Positions 1 through 6,428 are shown, counted from the stretch's first letter. The stretch is 8,721 nt of DNA from an uncultured Lachnospiraceae bacterium (GCA_937901625.1 CALDIE010000017.1:1-8721); one strand, 5' to 3'. Translations and numbers: made by a program. Notes: a model not told the origin generated them from the sequence alone.

Positions 1-1698
1 GCAAGAGCTGCCATCGTAAAAGAGTTAGACGAGATGGGCTTGCTCGTTAAGATCGAGGATTACAAGCACAACGTTGGTACCCACGACCGTTGCGGCACCA
101 CGGTTGAACCCCTGGTAAAACAGCAGTGGTTTGTAAAGATGGATGAGTTGATCAAGCCCGCAAGAGAGGCTGTGAAAAACGGGGATATCCGTCTTGTACC
201 CGAGAGCATGAGCAAGACTTATTTTAACTGGACGGACAATATCCGCGACTGGTGTATCTCCCGGCAGCTTTGGTGGGGGCACAGGATCCCGGCATATTAC
301 TGTCAGGATTGTGGAGAAACTGTTGTTTCCAAGGAGGCACCGACGCTTTGTCCGAAGTGCGGAAAGAACCACTTTACGCAGGATCCGGATACACTCGATA
401 CCTGGTTTTCCTCGGCTCTGTGGCCGTTCTCTACGCTCGGATGGCCGGATGAGACGCCGGAACTTAAGTATTTCTATCCGACGGATGTGCTGGTAACGGG
501 ATACGATATCATCTTCTTCTGGGTTATCCGTATGATCTTCTCCGGATATGAGCAGATGGGAGAAAAACCTTTTAAGACAGTGCTTTTCCATGGACTGGTA
601 AGAGATTCCCTGGGTCGCAAGATGTCCAAGTCGTTAGGTAACGGTATCGACCCGCTCGAAGTGATCGATAAGTACGGCGCGGACGCCCTTCGTCTTACCC
701 TGATCACCGGCAATGCGCCCGGAAATGATATGCGTTTCTACTATGAAAGAGTAGAGGCAAACCGTAACTTTGGTAACAAGATCTGGAATGCATCCAGATT
801 TATCATGATGAATATGCCGGATGAGATCCGTACGCCCGATGCAGCGGATTTCACATCCTCCGATCACTGGATCCTTTCCAAGGTCAACACCCTTGTGAAG
901 GACGTGACTGAAAATATGGAGAATTACGAACTCGGTGTGGCTGTTTCAAAGATCTATGACTTTATCTGGTCAGAGTTCTGTGACTGGTATATCGAGATGG
1001 TTAAGCCGCGTCTTTATAATAAGGAGGAAAGCGGCGAAGCATCCAGAAACGCGGCGCTGTATACCTTAAAAAATGTGCTGATCACAGCTTTAAAGCTCCT
1101 GCATCCGTACATGCCGTTTATCACGGAGGAAATCTTTTGCAACCTTCAGAGCGAGGAAGAGTCTATCATGGTATCCGACTGGCCGGTATACAATGCGGAG
1201 TGGAACTTTGCGCAGGATGAAGCCGACATCGAGCAGATCAAGGAAGCCATCCGCGGAATCAGAAGTGTCCGCACAAACATGAACGTGGCACCTTCCAGAA
1301 AAGCTCAGGTATATGTGGTATCCGAGTCGGAAGATATCCTCAAGAACTTTGAGAAGAACCGCGATTTCTTTGCTACACTGGCTTACGCATCCGAAGTGAT
1401 CACGAAGAAGGATAAGAGCGGTATCGCTGAGGACGCCGTATCAGTAGTGATCGCCGGTGCCAATATCTACATGCCTTTCGCGGAGTTAGTTGATATCGCG
1501 CAGGAACTTGAGCGTCTTACGAAGGAGCAAAAGCGCCTGGAGGGTGAGTTAAAGCGAGTAAACGGAATGCTATCCAACGAGAAGTTCGTATCCAGGGCGC
1601 CGGAGGCGAAGATTCTGGAAGAAAAAGAAAAGTTAAAGAAATACACGGCTATGATGGAACAGGTCAAGGAGCAGATCGCTCATCTGTCCGGAAAGTAA
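1..1698 (+). CDS. valS: Valyl-tRNA synthetase, C-terminal part (5' end outside window)
   Basis: Cytoplasmic class I synthetase that charges tRNA-Val with valine and removes mischarged threonine. The frame is open from base 1, so the start lies upstream; 565 codons are present of about 880 usual for the family. Visible in order: the end of the CP1 editing insertion (GTHDRCG, codons 26-32); RQLWWGHRIPAYY (88-100); a Cys4 zinc ribbon (Cys at codons 101, 104, 117, 120), common in ValRS of this type; DTWFSSALWPFSTLGWP (133-149); the KMSKS ATP-binding loop at bases 619-633 (codons 207-211); the helical anticodon-binding domain from about codon 288 with FCDWYIEMVKPRLY; and the charged C-terminal coiled coil, about codons 496-562, that contacts the tRNA. 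The signature sites look intact. A T-box leader is common for valS in Firmicutes but would lie outside this window. folC follows after 20 bp. Confidence 0.98.
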   Translation, partial: ARAAIVKELDEMGLLVKIEDYKHNVGTHDRCGTTVEPLVKQQWFVKMDELIKPAREAVKNGDIRLVPESMSKTYFNWTDNIRDWCISRQLWWGHRIPAYYCQDCGETVVSKEAPTLCPKCGKNHFTQDPDTLDTWFSSALWPFSTLGWPDETPELKYFYPTDVLVTGYDIIFFWVIRMIFSGYEQMGEKPFKTVLFHGLVRDSLGRKMSKSLGNGIDPLEVIDKYGADALRLTLITGNAPGNDMRFYYERVEANRNFGNKIWNASRFIMMNMPDEIRTPDAADFTSSDHWILSKVNTLVKDVTENMENYELGVAVSKIYDFIWSEFCDWYIEMVKPRLYNKEESGEASRNAALYTLKNVLITALKLLHPYMPFITEEIFCNLQSEEESIMVSDWPVYNAEWNFAQDEADIEQIKEAIRGIRSVRTNMNVAPSRKAQVYVVSESEDILKNFEKNRDFFATLAYASEVITKKDKSGIAEDAVSVVIAGANIYMPFAELVDIAQELERLTKEQKRLEGELKRVNGMLSNEKFVSRAPEAKILEEKEKLKKYTAMMEQVKEQIAHLSGK

Positions 1699-1707
1699 GC
1701 CTGCAGC

Positions 1708-1712
1708 GGGAG
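1708..1712 (+). promoter_or_regulatory. Ribosome binding site GGGAG that sets the folC TTG start
   Basis: GGGAG lies 6 nt before a TTG codon at 1719. In this frame there is no ATG or GTG between the valS stop and the conserved FolC N-terminal helix (MDYKQAEEWI); the only upstream alternative is a CTG at 1701, before the ribosome site. The TTG is therefore the best start. Confidence 0.65.
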
Positions 1713-1718
1713 TGTGTT

Positions 1719-3056
1719 TTGGATTATAAACAGGCGGAGGAATGGATACTGGAAATACCGAAGTTTACAAAGAAAAACGGGTTTTCGGTAAGCTGTGACT
1801 TTTATGAATATCTGGGAAGACCGGGTGAAAAAAGCAGGATCGTGCATGTCGCCGGGACGAACGGCAAGGGTTCGACCTGCGCCTACCTGGAAAGCTTTTT
1901 ATTAAACGCCGGCCACAGTGTCGGACTCTTTACATCCCCGCATCTGATCACCATGAGGGAGAGGATGCGGGTGGACAGAGAGGACGTGTCAGAGGAGGAG
2001 TTTTTATCGGACTTTAACCTCCTTTCGGAATTTGTTAATAAGTACAGAGAAGACGTTCTAAGTGACTATTATCCCACATTTTTTGAATGGCTGTTTTTTC
2101 AGGCTATGTTATATTTTGACCGTCATGCACCGGAGTACATTATATTGGAAACCGGGCTTGGCGGCGCGCTCGATACGACCAATGTGGTAGAGCAAAAGGA
2201 ACTGACTCTCATCACCGGGATCGCATACGATCATATGGAATATCTCGGCAACACCCTGCCGGAGATCGCCGGACAAAAGGCGGGGATCCTTCGGAAAAAC
2301 GTGCCCTTGATCTATTGGTCAGAAGTGCCGGAAGTGGACGAAGTAATTGAAAATACGGCAAAAAAAGTCGGCTGCTATGCAATTCCTATAAGTGATGAAT
2401 ATCTGCGTTCACAAAGTTTGTGTGAAAAACACATTGATTTTTCCGTGTCGTTTTCGTATCCTAATAGGTATGATTGCCGTGTTATGTTACCTGTACGGGC
2501 AGCTTATCAGATTCAAAACCTTATGATGGCGCTCGAGGGATATGAGATCCTTGCGGGACACTGGCCGTCGCAGGAGGACATTGACCGGGTAGTCGAAGAG
2601 ACACACTGGCCCTGCCGGATGGAAGAGATCCTTCCCGGTGTCTGGGCAGACGGAGCACACAATCCGGATGGTATCCGGGCGTTTGTTGAAAGCGTGGCTC
2701 CGGTTGAGAATGGCAGAAAAGATAAGAGCATCCTTCTGTTTGCCGTAGTGAAGGATAAAGATTATGAAGAGATGCTTTCGGAGCTGCTTGGCGGGATGGA
2801 CTTTGAAGCGGTTGTGTTAACGACCGTAGGCGGATACAGGGCAGCGGATTTGGCCGGGATCGGTAAGATCGCCGGACGGTATTTCCGGGGAGATATCCGT
2901 ATGATACCGGATGTCACGGAAGCCTTTTTAACGGCGTTATCGTTGCGGGGACCGGAAGGGTCGTCGCGGAGTTTGTATGTTGTCGGCTCTCTCTATCTGG
3001 TTGGAGAAGTACGCAGGATCGTACATAGCCGGGCAATGGATTGGAAAAAGGAATAG
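1719..3056 (+). CDS. folC: Folylpolyglutamate synthase / dihydrofolate synthase
   Basis: Mur-ligase family enzyme of 445 aa, a normal length for FolC. It adds glutamate to reduced folates using ATP and, in bifunctional members, makes dihydrofolate from dihydropteroate. Visible motifs: P-loop VAGTNGKGS at residues 44-52; SPHL at 73-76; LETGLGGALDTTN at 143-155; DHMEYLGNTL at 171-180; QKAGI at 186-190, where Lys187 sits at the lysine carbamylated in Mur-type ligases; WPCRMEE at 297-303; DGAHNPDG at 311-318, starting the C-terminal ligase domain; and the terminal VVGSLYLVGEV at 421-431. The start is TTG. folC after valS is a frequent order in Firmicutes, and the 20-bp gap suggests a shared transcript. 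The sequence cannot settle whether it is bifunctional or only adds glutamate. Confidence 0.96.
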   Translation: MDYKQAEEWILEIPKFTKKNGFSVSCDFYEYLGRPGEKSRIVHVAGTNGKGSTCAYLESFLLNAGHSVGLFTSPHLITMRERMRVDREDVSEEEFLSDFNLLSEFVNKYREDVLSDYYPTFFEWLFFQAMLYFDRHAPEYIILETGLGGALDTTNVVEQKELTLITGIAYDHMEYLGNTLPEIAGQKAGILRKNVPLIYWSEVPEVDEVIENTAKKVGCYAIPISDEYLRSQSLCEKHIDFSVSFSYPNRYDCRVMLPVRAAYQIQNLMMALEGYEILAGHWPSQEDIDRVVEETHWPCRMEEILPGVWADGAHNPDGIRAFVESVAPVENGRKDKSILLFAVVKDKDYEEMLSELLGGMDFEAVVLTTVGGYRAADLAGIGKIAGRYFRGDIRMIPDVTEAFLTALSLRGPEGSSRSLYVVGSLYLVGEVRRIVHSRAMDWKKE

Positions 3057-3069
3057 GGTGGATTTAGAG

Positions 3070-3249
3070 ATGGAAAGGACAATAATCTCCTTTGAAGAGG
3101 AATTGAAGAAATTTCATAAGAGTATGGAACTCGGGGATGTTGAAGAACAGATCAACAGCCAGGACAGAACCGATGTAGCGGAAATCCTGGTCAGGATCAT
3201 GTCAGAGCAGTACACAACGGTGAGCGGGGACGGCGATGTAGTAGAGTAG
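3070..3249 (+). CDS. Small acidic hypothetical protein (59 aa)
   Basis: I do not recognise a family. The product has 59 residues, is rich in Glu and Asp, and appears to be mainly helical (FEEELKKFHKSMELGDVEEQ at residues 8-27; DVAEILVRIMSEQY at 35-48) with a polar acidic tail. It has no signal peptide, membrane span or cysteine, so it is probably a soluble cytoplasmic protein. Its position supports its being real: it begins 13 bp after folC and ends 15 bp before the TPR gene, in a tight same-strand run, with AGGG-type ribosome-site sequence at 3055-3058. A GTG at 3058 in the same frame, preceded by AAGGA at 3048-3052, would give 63 aa, so the start is uncertain. A still earlier ATG at 2977 lies deep inside folC and is unlikely. 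Function unknown. Confidence 0.7.
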   Translation: MERTIISFEEELKKFHKSMELGDVEEQINSQDRTDVAEILVRIMSEQYTTVSGDGDVVE

Positions 3250-3264
3250 CGGAGGTCAGAGATC

Positions 3265-4683
3265 ATGAGATGTTATAATTGCGGATGCAATCTCTCTGAA
3301 TTGGACTACTGTACTGCCTGCGGCGCGGATGTGGTCGGGTACAAGAAGATCATGTATACGGCAAATCGTCTGTACAACGAGGGCTTGGACCGAGCGTGTG
3401 TGAGGGATCTTTCCGGAGCGATCCGGTGTCTGAAAGAGTGTTTGCGTTTCAATAAAGATCATATCGATGCCAGAAACCTTCTGGGTTTGGTTTATTATGA
3501 GATGGGAGAGTCCATACAGGCTCTTTGTGAATGGATCATCAGCAAAAACCTTCGTCCCGAGAAGAACGTTGCGGATGACTATATCAATATCATCCAGTCG
3601 AATCAGGGCAGGATCGATACGATCAATTCCACGATCAATAAATATAATGTTGCGCTGGATCTGGCCAGAAAGGATAATCTGGACATGGCGGTCATTCAGT
3701 TAAAGAAAGTTCTGAGTCTGAATCCGAAGTATGCCAGAGCTCATCTTTTACTGGCTTTGATCTATATTCAAAGAGAAGAATGGAAGCACGCAAAGAGAGA
3801 ACTTGAGCGTTATCAGGATATCGATAACGGAAATGTCGATTGTCTTCTTTATATGCGGGAAGTGGATGCGGTTTTATCCGGCGATGAAGAGGATAAGGGC
3901 AAAGGTAAAAAGAAGAAAAAGGATGATGCGGATGAGAAGACGGCGGTATATAAGACCAGCGGAAATGAGCTGATCATCCAGCCGTTAAATGAGAGAGAGA
4001 ATATCAGTCTCGTCGGCTTTTTGCAGATCGCTCTGGGATTGTTGGTCGGCATGCTGGTCAGTTATTTTATCATTGTGCCGGGGCGTTTGTCTGCAGCGCA
4101 GGAGCAGGCCAATATCGAGATCGCGTCCTACGGGGAACAGATCGACAGTAAGAACGCTGAGTTGATCGATGCCAATAACCGTATCTCTCAATTGGAACAG
4201 AAGAATGTGGATCTGCAGGCAACACTCGATTCCCTTTCCGGCGCGGACGGAACGGTGGATGCCGACAATTACCTGATGGCAGCAGCATATGCACATATGA
4301 CGCAGTCCGGAAATGACATGGAAGTGGAAGAGTATCTGGCGAAGATCACCGAAAACTATGTGACGGAAAATGCTTCCGAAGAATTTATAGATCTGTATCA
4401 GTATCTGCGCGGGCAGATCGGAGAAACGGTAGCGGCCGGTTTCTATACATCCGGCATGGAAGCGTATAATCAGATGGATTATGTGACGGCGATCAACGAT
4501 CTGCAAAAGGCGTATCGCTATGATCCGGAAGATGACGACGCGCTTTACTACCTCGGAGTGGCATACTACGACAGCGGTGATGTGATCAGCGCGGCGGATT
4601 GTTTCGAGTCATTGTTGAGCATTTTCCCCGGCAGTGCCCAGGCGCAAAAAGCAAGCCAGAGATTGGCCGAGATTAACCAGTGA
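3265..4683 (+). CDS. Membrane protein with N-terminal zinc ribbon and TPR repeats on both sides of one span
   Basis: The protein has 472 aa and starts with ATG 9 nt after GGAGG (3251-3255). Domains in order: a short Cys4 zinc ribbon (Cys3, 6, 16, 19; CYNCG and CTACG knuckles); TPR-like helical pairs at about 33-100 and 125-190; a charged linker with a lysine run at 211-219; one transmembrane span at about 248-272; a coiled coil at about 275-325; a helical stretch; and two clear TPRs at about 391-422 and 425-457 (ALYYLGVAYYDSGDVISAA). The lysine-rich side before the span should stay in the cytoplasm, placing zinc ribbon and first TPRs inside and coiled coil and last TPRs outside. TPRs bind proteins or peptides, so a scaffold or assembly role is plausible, but no function is known to me. 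It is probably co-transcribed with folC. No enzyme motif is visible. Confidence 0.92.
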   Translation: MRCYNCGCNLSELDYCTACGADVVGYKKIMYTANRLYNEGLDRACVRDLSGAIRCLKECLRFNKDHIDARNLLGLVYYEMGESIQALCEWIISKNLRPEKNVADDYINIIQSNQGRIDTINSTINKYNVALDLARKDNLDMAVIQLKKVLSLNPKYARAHLLLALIYIQREEWKHAKRELERYQDIDNGNVDCLLYMREVDAVLSGDEEDKGKGKKKKKDDADEKTAVYKTSGNELIIQPLNERENISLVGFLQIALGLLVGMLVSYFIIVPGRLSAAQEQANIEIASYGEQIDSKNAELIDANNRISQLEQKNVDLQATLDSLSGADGTVDADNYLMAAAYAHMTQSGNDMEVEEYLAKITENYVTENASEEFIDLYQYLRGQIGETVAAGFYTSGMEAYNQMDYVTAINDLQKAYRYDPEDDDALYYLGVAYYDSGDVISAADCFESLLSIFPGSAQAQKASQRLAEINQ

Positions 4684-4718
4684 TCTTAAGAAAAGAAACC
4701 AGTGATCTCAAGAAAAGA
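4675..4718. repeat. 22-bp tandem direct repeat overlapping the TPR gene stop codon
   Basis: Two adjacent copies, 4675-4696 and 4697-4718, match at 21 of 22 positions (T at 4687 against C at 4709). The first contains the last two codons and TGA stop of the TPR gene (AACCAGTGA). The second ends 5 bp before the -35 box of the next promoter. It could be a simple slippage duplication or a pair of protein-binding sites; the sequence alone does not decide. Confidence 0.9.
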
Positions 4719-4723
4719 TAGCA

Positions 4724-4752
4724 TTGAAAAAACAGACAGAAATGTTTATAAT
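4724..4752 (+). promoter_or_regulatory. Sigma-A type promoter for the 139-aa membrane protein gene
   Basis: TTGAAA (4724-4729) and TATAAT (4747-4752) are separated by exactly 17 bp, a near-perfect vegetative promoter. The -10 box is consensus and the -35 differs from TTGACA at one base. Transcription would start near 4759, leaving a leader of about 93 nt before the ATG at 4852. This argues against translation from the in-frame GTG at 4702, which lies upstream of the promoter. The gene may also receive read-through from the folC transcript, since no terminator is visible between 4684 and 4724. Confidence 0.75.
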
Positions 4753-4757
4753 ATTTC

Positions 4758-4831
4758 TTGTGACTATATAAAAGAGATCGCTTCTCGGATCGGCGGATCG
4801 GGTTATGAAAACCTCATGGGAACGGTCACAA
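4758..4831 (+). promoter_or_regulatory. Possible structured 5' leader with pairing ends
   Basis: TTGTGAC at 4758-4764, at the predicted transcript start, is exactly complementary to GTCACAA at 4825-4831, which ends 2 nt before the ribosome site. Between them lie small possible hairpins (GAGA/TCTC near 4774-4786 and GGTT/AACC near 4801-4813) and a repeated GATCGG. I recognise no known riboswitch or protein-leader class. A 7-bp match over a 60-nt loop could be chance. Confidence 0.3.
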
Positions 4832-4833
4832 CT

Positions 4834-4841
4834 AAAGGAGG
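4834..4841 (+). promoter_or_regulatory. Strong ribosome binding site AAAGGAGG fixing the start at 4852
   Basis: AAAGGAGG lies 10 nt before the ATG at 4852 and is one of the strongest ribosome sites in the window. With the promoter at 4724-4752 it decides in favour of the short 139-aa protein over the 189-aa reading from the GTG at 4702. Confidence 0.85.
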
Positions 4842-4851
4842 TAGAAGGAAG

Positions 4852-5271
4852 ATGGCAAGACGTCGTAGACGCAAAGAAGAGAAGGACGTAGCCGGAAGGA
4901 TCATCGGAATTTTGTTTTTGCTGATGGCGATCGCAGGGGGATATATGTTGTTTGACATGTTCCGTACCGTCGAGGTGACCAAGGCAAATATCTATGGAGA
5001 GTGGAAGCAGACGACATCTCCTTTGGTATACTGGACATTCAATATGGACGGTACAGCCAAGAGTTATACCAGAGAGAATGGTTCGACCGAGATCCGCAAC
5101 CAGAAAACATATACCTATGTCCTGGATGAAGAGACCAAGACGATCACGCTGACCACCACAAGAAAAGATGAAGAGGTAACCTTCAAGATCAGTTCCCTAA
5201 GCAAGATACAAATGCACATGCTGCAAAACGGTGTGGACTTCGGACAAATGACCCGGGCGAACCTGTTCTGA
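4852..5271 (+). CDS. Hypothetical single-span membrane protein (139 aa) with outer beta-rich domain
   Basis: No family recognised with certainty. The N-terminus is very basic (ARRRRRKEEK, residues 2-11) and is followed by one hydrophobic segment at about 16-36 (IIGILFLLMAIAGG), which by the positive-inside rule anchors the protein with its C-terminus outside the cell. There is no lipobox, and no clear cleavage site. The outer part, 45-139, alternates polar and hydrophobic residues in short predicted strands: GEWKQ, YWTFNMDGTAKSYT, TYTYVLDEETKTITLTT. The pattern of G-x-W, then W-x-F-x-x-D-G-T, then a strand ending in threonines resembles small lipocalin-like domains of unknown function in Firmicutes, but this is resemblance only. 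It has its own promoter, leader and ribosome site, and ends at the hairpins at 5292-5383, so it is probably a single-gene unit. Confidence 0.85.
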   Translation: MARRRRRKEEKDVAGRIIGILFLLMAIAGGYMLFDMFRTVEVTKANIYGEWKQTTSPLVYWTFNMDGTAKSYTRENGSTEIRNQKTYTYVLDEETKTITLTTTRKDEEVTFKISSLSKIQMHMLQNGVDFGQMTRANLF

Positions 5272-5291
5272 CGAAGGTAATTTTATTTCTT

Positions 5292-5309
5292 AAGCGAACT
5301 AACGCTTTT
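5292..5309 (+). terminator. Weak terminator-like hairpin
   Basis: A 5-bp stem (AAGCG at 5292-5296 with CGCTT at 5303-5307) encloses a 6-nt loop and runs into TTTT at 5306-5309. It begins 20 bp after the stop of the 139-aa gene. The stem is short, so alone it should be weak; the stronger hairpin at 5352-5383 probably does most of the work. Confidence 0.4.
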
Positions 5310-5322
5310 CAATACATACGTC

Positions 5323-5350
5323 AGCACTTCTGCGCGCAGCGCAGAATGCT
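5323..5350. repeat. GC-rich inverted repeat (long hairpin without T-run)
   Basis: TTCTGCGC at 5328-5335 pairs perfectly with GCGCAGAA at 5339-5346 around a 3-nt loop. AGCA at 5323-5326 then pairs with TGCT at 5347-5350, leaving C5327 bulged, for 12 bp in total. Neither strand has a T-run after it, so it is not a standard intrinsic terminator. It may stabilise a 3' end or act as part of a larger fold. Confidence 0.75.
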
Positions 5351-5351
5351 T

Positions 5352-5390
5352 AAGCCAACTAATGCGTAAGCGTTAGTTGGCTTTTATTTG
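5352..5390 (+). terminator. Strong intrinsic terminator, overlapping the end of potD
   Basis: An 11-bp perfect stem (5352-5362 with 5373-5383) is extended by T-G, G-C and C-G pairs around a GTAA loop at 5366-5369, and is followed by TTTTATTT at 5382-5389. This is a good plus-strand terminator for the 139-aa gene and any read-through from folC. The descending arm and T-run are also the last codons and stop of potD on the other strand. In the minus direction the stem is followed by AAGCATTC, with no T-run, so it is not a canonical terminator for the pot operon. Confidence 0.85.
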
Positions 5391-6428
5391 CTTCCACATC
5401 TCATCCATCAACGCCATGGTATCTTCGTCCAGAAGCTGATATACCTCGCAGTTGTCAAGGCTGTCGATGTCAGGCATAAAGGTGGGATCGTTCTTGATCT
5501 CATCCGGAAGTGCGTCTATAACAGCCTGATTGGAAGAGGGGTAATATACATATTCAAAGTTCTGCATGGCGATATCCTCCCTGCAGACAACGTAATCCAA
5601 GAATTGGCATACGGCGTCAGTATTGATGCATTCACTGGTGATACCCCAGCAGTCGACCCAGAGGTTGCTTCCGTCGGAGGGAACGATATACTCCAGGGAA
5701 TCGTTGGACTCCTTGGCTAAAGAACCGTCGCCGGAGTAGATAACGCCCAGGGCAGCGCTCTCGGCGATCATCTCATCACGTACTTCATCCACGAGATAGG
5801 ACATGACATCCGGCTTTTGCGCGATCAGCAGATCTCTTGCGGCTGCCAGTTCATCGGGATCGGTCGTATTGCAGGAGTAACCTAAATACTTGCAGGCGAT
5901 CATAAAAGCGTCACGCATGCTGTTTTGCATGATGAAGTTGCCTGCATACTCTCCGTTAAAGAGTACATCCCAGCTCACAGGAGGCTCCAGGACCATATCC
6001 TTGTTGTAGACGATACCCACGGTTCCCCAGAAGTAGGGCAGTGCATACTGATTGTCCTCATCGAAGGTGGCACAGAAACTCCATACTTCATCGCTGATAT
6101 TGTCGATATGCTCAAACTTGCTGTAATCGATAGGCTGCAGAGAACCTTCCTCCATTAACTTCATAATGATATACTCCGAAGAGCATACAGCGTCGTAGCG
6201 GATGGCTCCGCTCGAATACTTCGCGTAGAGTTCTTCCGGCGTCTGCGCCTCTTCATACAGCACGCGGATACCGGTTTCTTCCGTGAACTGGTCTAAGATA
6301 TCCGGATCGATGTACATACCGTAATTAAATACAGTAATGGTCGGTACATCATTCTTATTTTCACACCCGCACAGGCTTCCTGCGATCAGGGTTCCGGTCA
6401 TCAATAATGCGAACAATCTCTTTTTCAT
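5373..6428 (-). CDS. potD: Polyamine ABC transporter substrate-binding lipoprotein
   Basis: The protein has 351 aa, the usual PotD size. It starts with ATG 5 nt after AGGAGG (6434-6439). A lipoprotein signal peptide (KKR, hydrophobic core, LCGC) points to lipid attachment at Cys22, tethering it to the outer membrane face. The mature part follows the PotD pattern: TVFNYGMYIDPDILDQF (32-48), YDAVCSSEYIIMKL (78-91), YALPYFWGTVGIVYNKD (128-144), LGYSCNTTDP (182-191), and LWVDCWGIT (256-264), whose Trp257 and Asp259 match ligand residues Trp255 and Asp257 of E. coli PotD. Other ligand positions differ: Tyr36 for Trp34, Ser170 for Asp168, Tyr231 for Trp229 (aligned by eye). It captures spermidine, putrescine or a related cation for PotBC. 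As the last gene of the run, its stop codon sits inside the terminator hairpin of the opposing gene. Confidence 0.94.
   Translation of the reverse strand: MKKRLFALLMTGTLIAGSLCGCENKNDVPTITVFNYGMYIDPDILDQFTEETGIRVLYEEAQTPEELYAKYSSGAIRYDAVCSSEYIIMKLMEEGSLQPIDYSKFEHIDNISDEVWSFCATFDEDNQYALPYFWGTVGIVYNKDMVLEPPVSWDVLFNGEYAGNFIMQNSMRDAFMIACKYLGYSCNTTDPDELAAARDLLIAQKPDVMSYLVDEVRDEMIAESAALGVIYSGDGSLAKESNDSLEYIVPSDGSNLWVDCWGITSECINTDAVCQFLDYVVCREDIAMQNFEYVYYPSSNQAVIDALPDEIKNDPTFMPDIDSLDNCEVYQLLDEDTMALMDEMWKQIKAN

Noticed and set aside
25..591. 188-aa open frame on the minus strand opposite valS
   Set aside because: Shadow of valS codons; no ribosome site or recognisable domain, and the plus frame carries all ValRS motifs.
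2977..3069. Earlier ATG for the small acidic gene, inside folC
   Set aside because: It would overlap the conserved C-terminus of FolC by 80 bases without a ribosome site; starts at 3070 or 3058 fit better.
3474..4052. Lysine-rich AAG/AAA tract near 3900-3930 as a possible slippage or frameshift site in the TPR gene
   Set aside because: The frame continues without a break through the tract into the membrane span and outer TPRs, and no alternative frame extends usefully.
3985..4506. 173-aa open frame on the minus strand opposite the TPR gene
   Set aside because: Shadow frame; its sequence is simply the complement of coiled-coil and TPR codons.
4702..4851. In-frame extension of the 139-aa gene from a GTG at 4702, giving 189 aa
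   Set aside because: It has no good ribosome site, begins inside the 22-bp repeat, and lies upstream of a near-consensus promoter; AAAGGAGG before the ATG at 4852 is far better.
4805..4891. 28-codon upstream frame (ATG at 4805) overlapping the start of the 139-aa gene
   Set aside because: No ribosome site before it, and its sequence is explained by the ribosome site and start of the main gene; too short to support.
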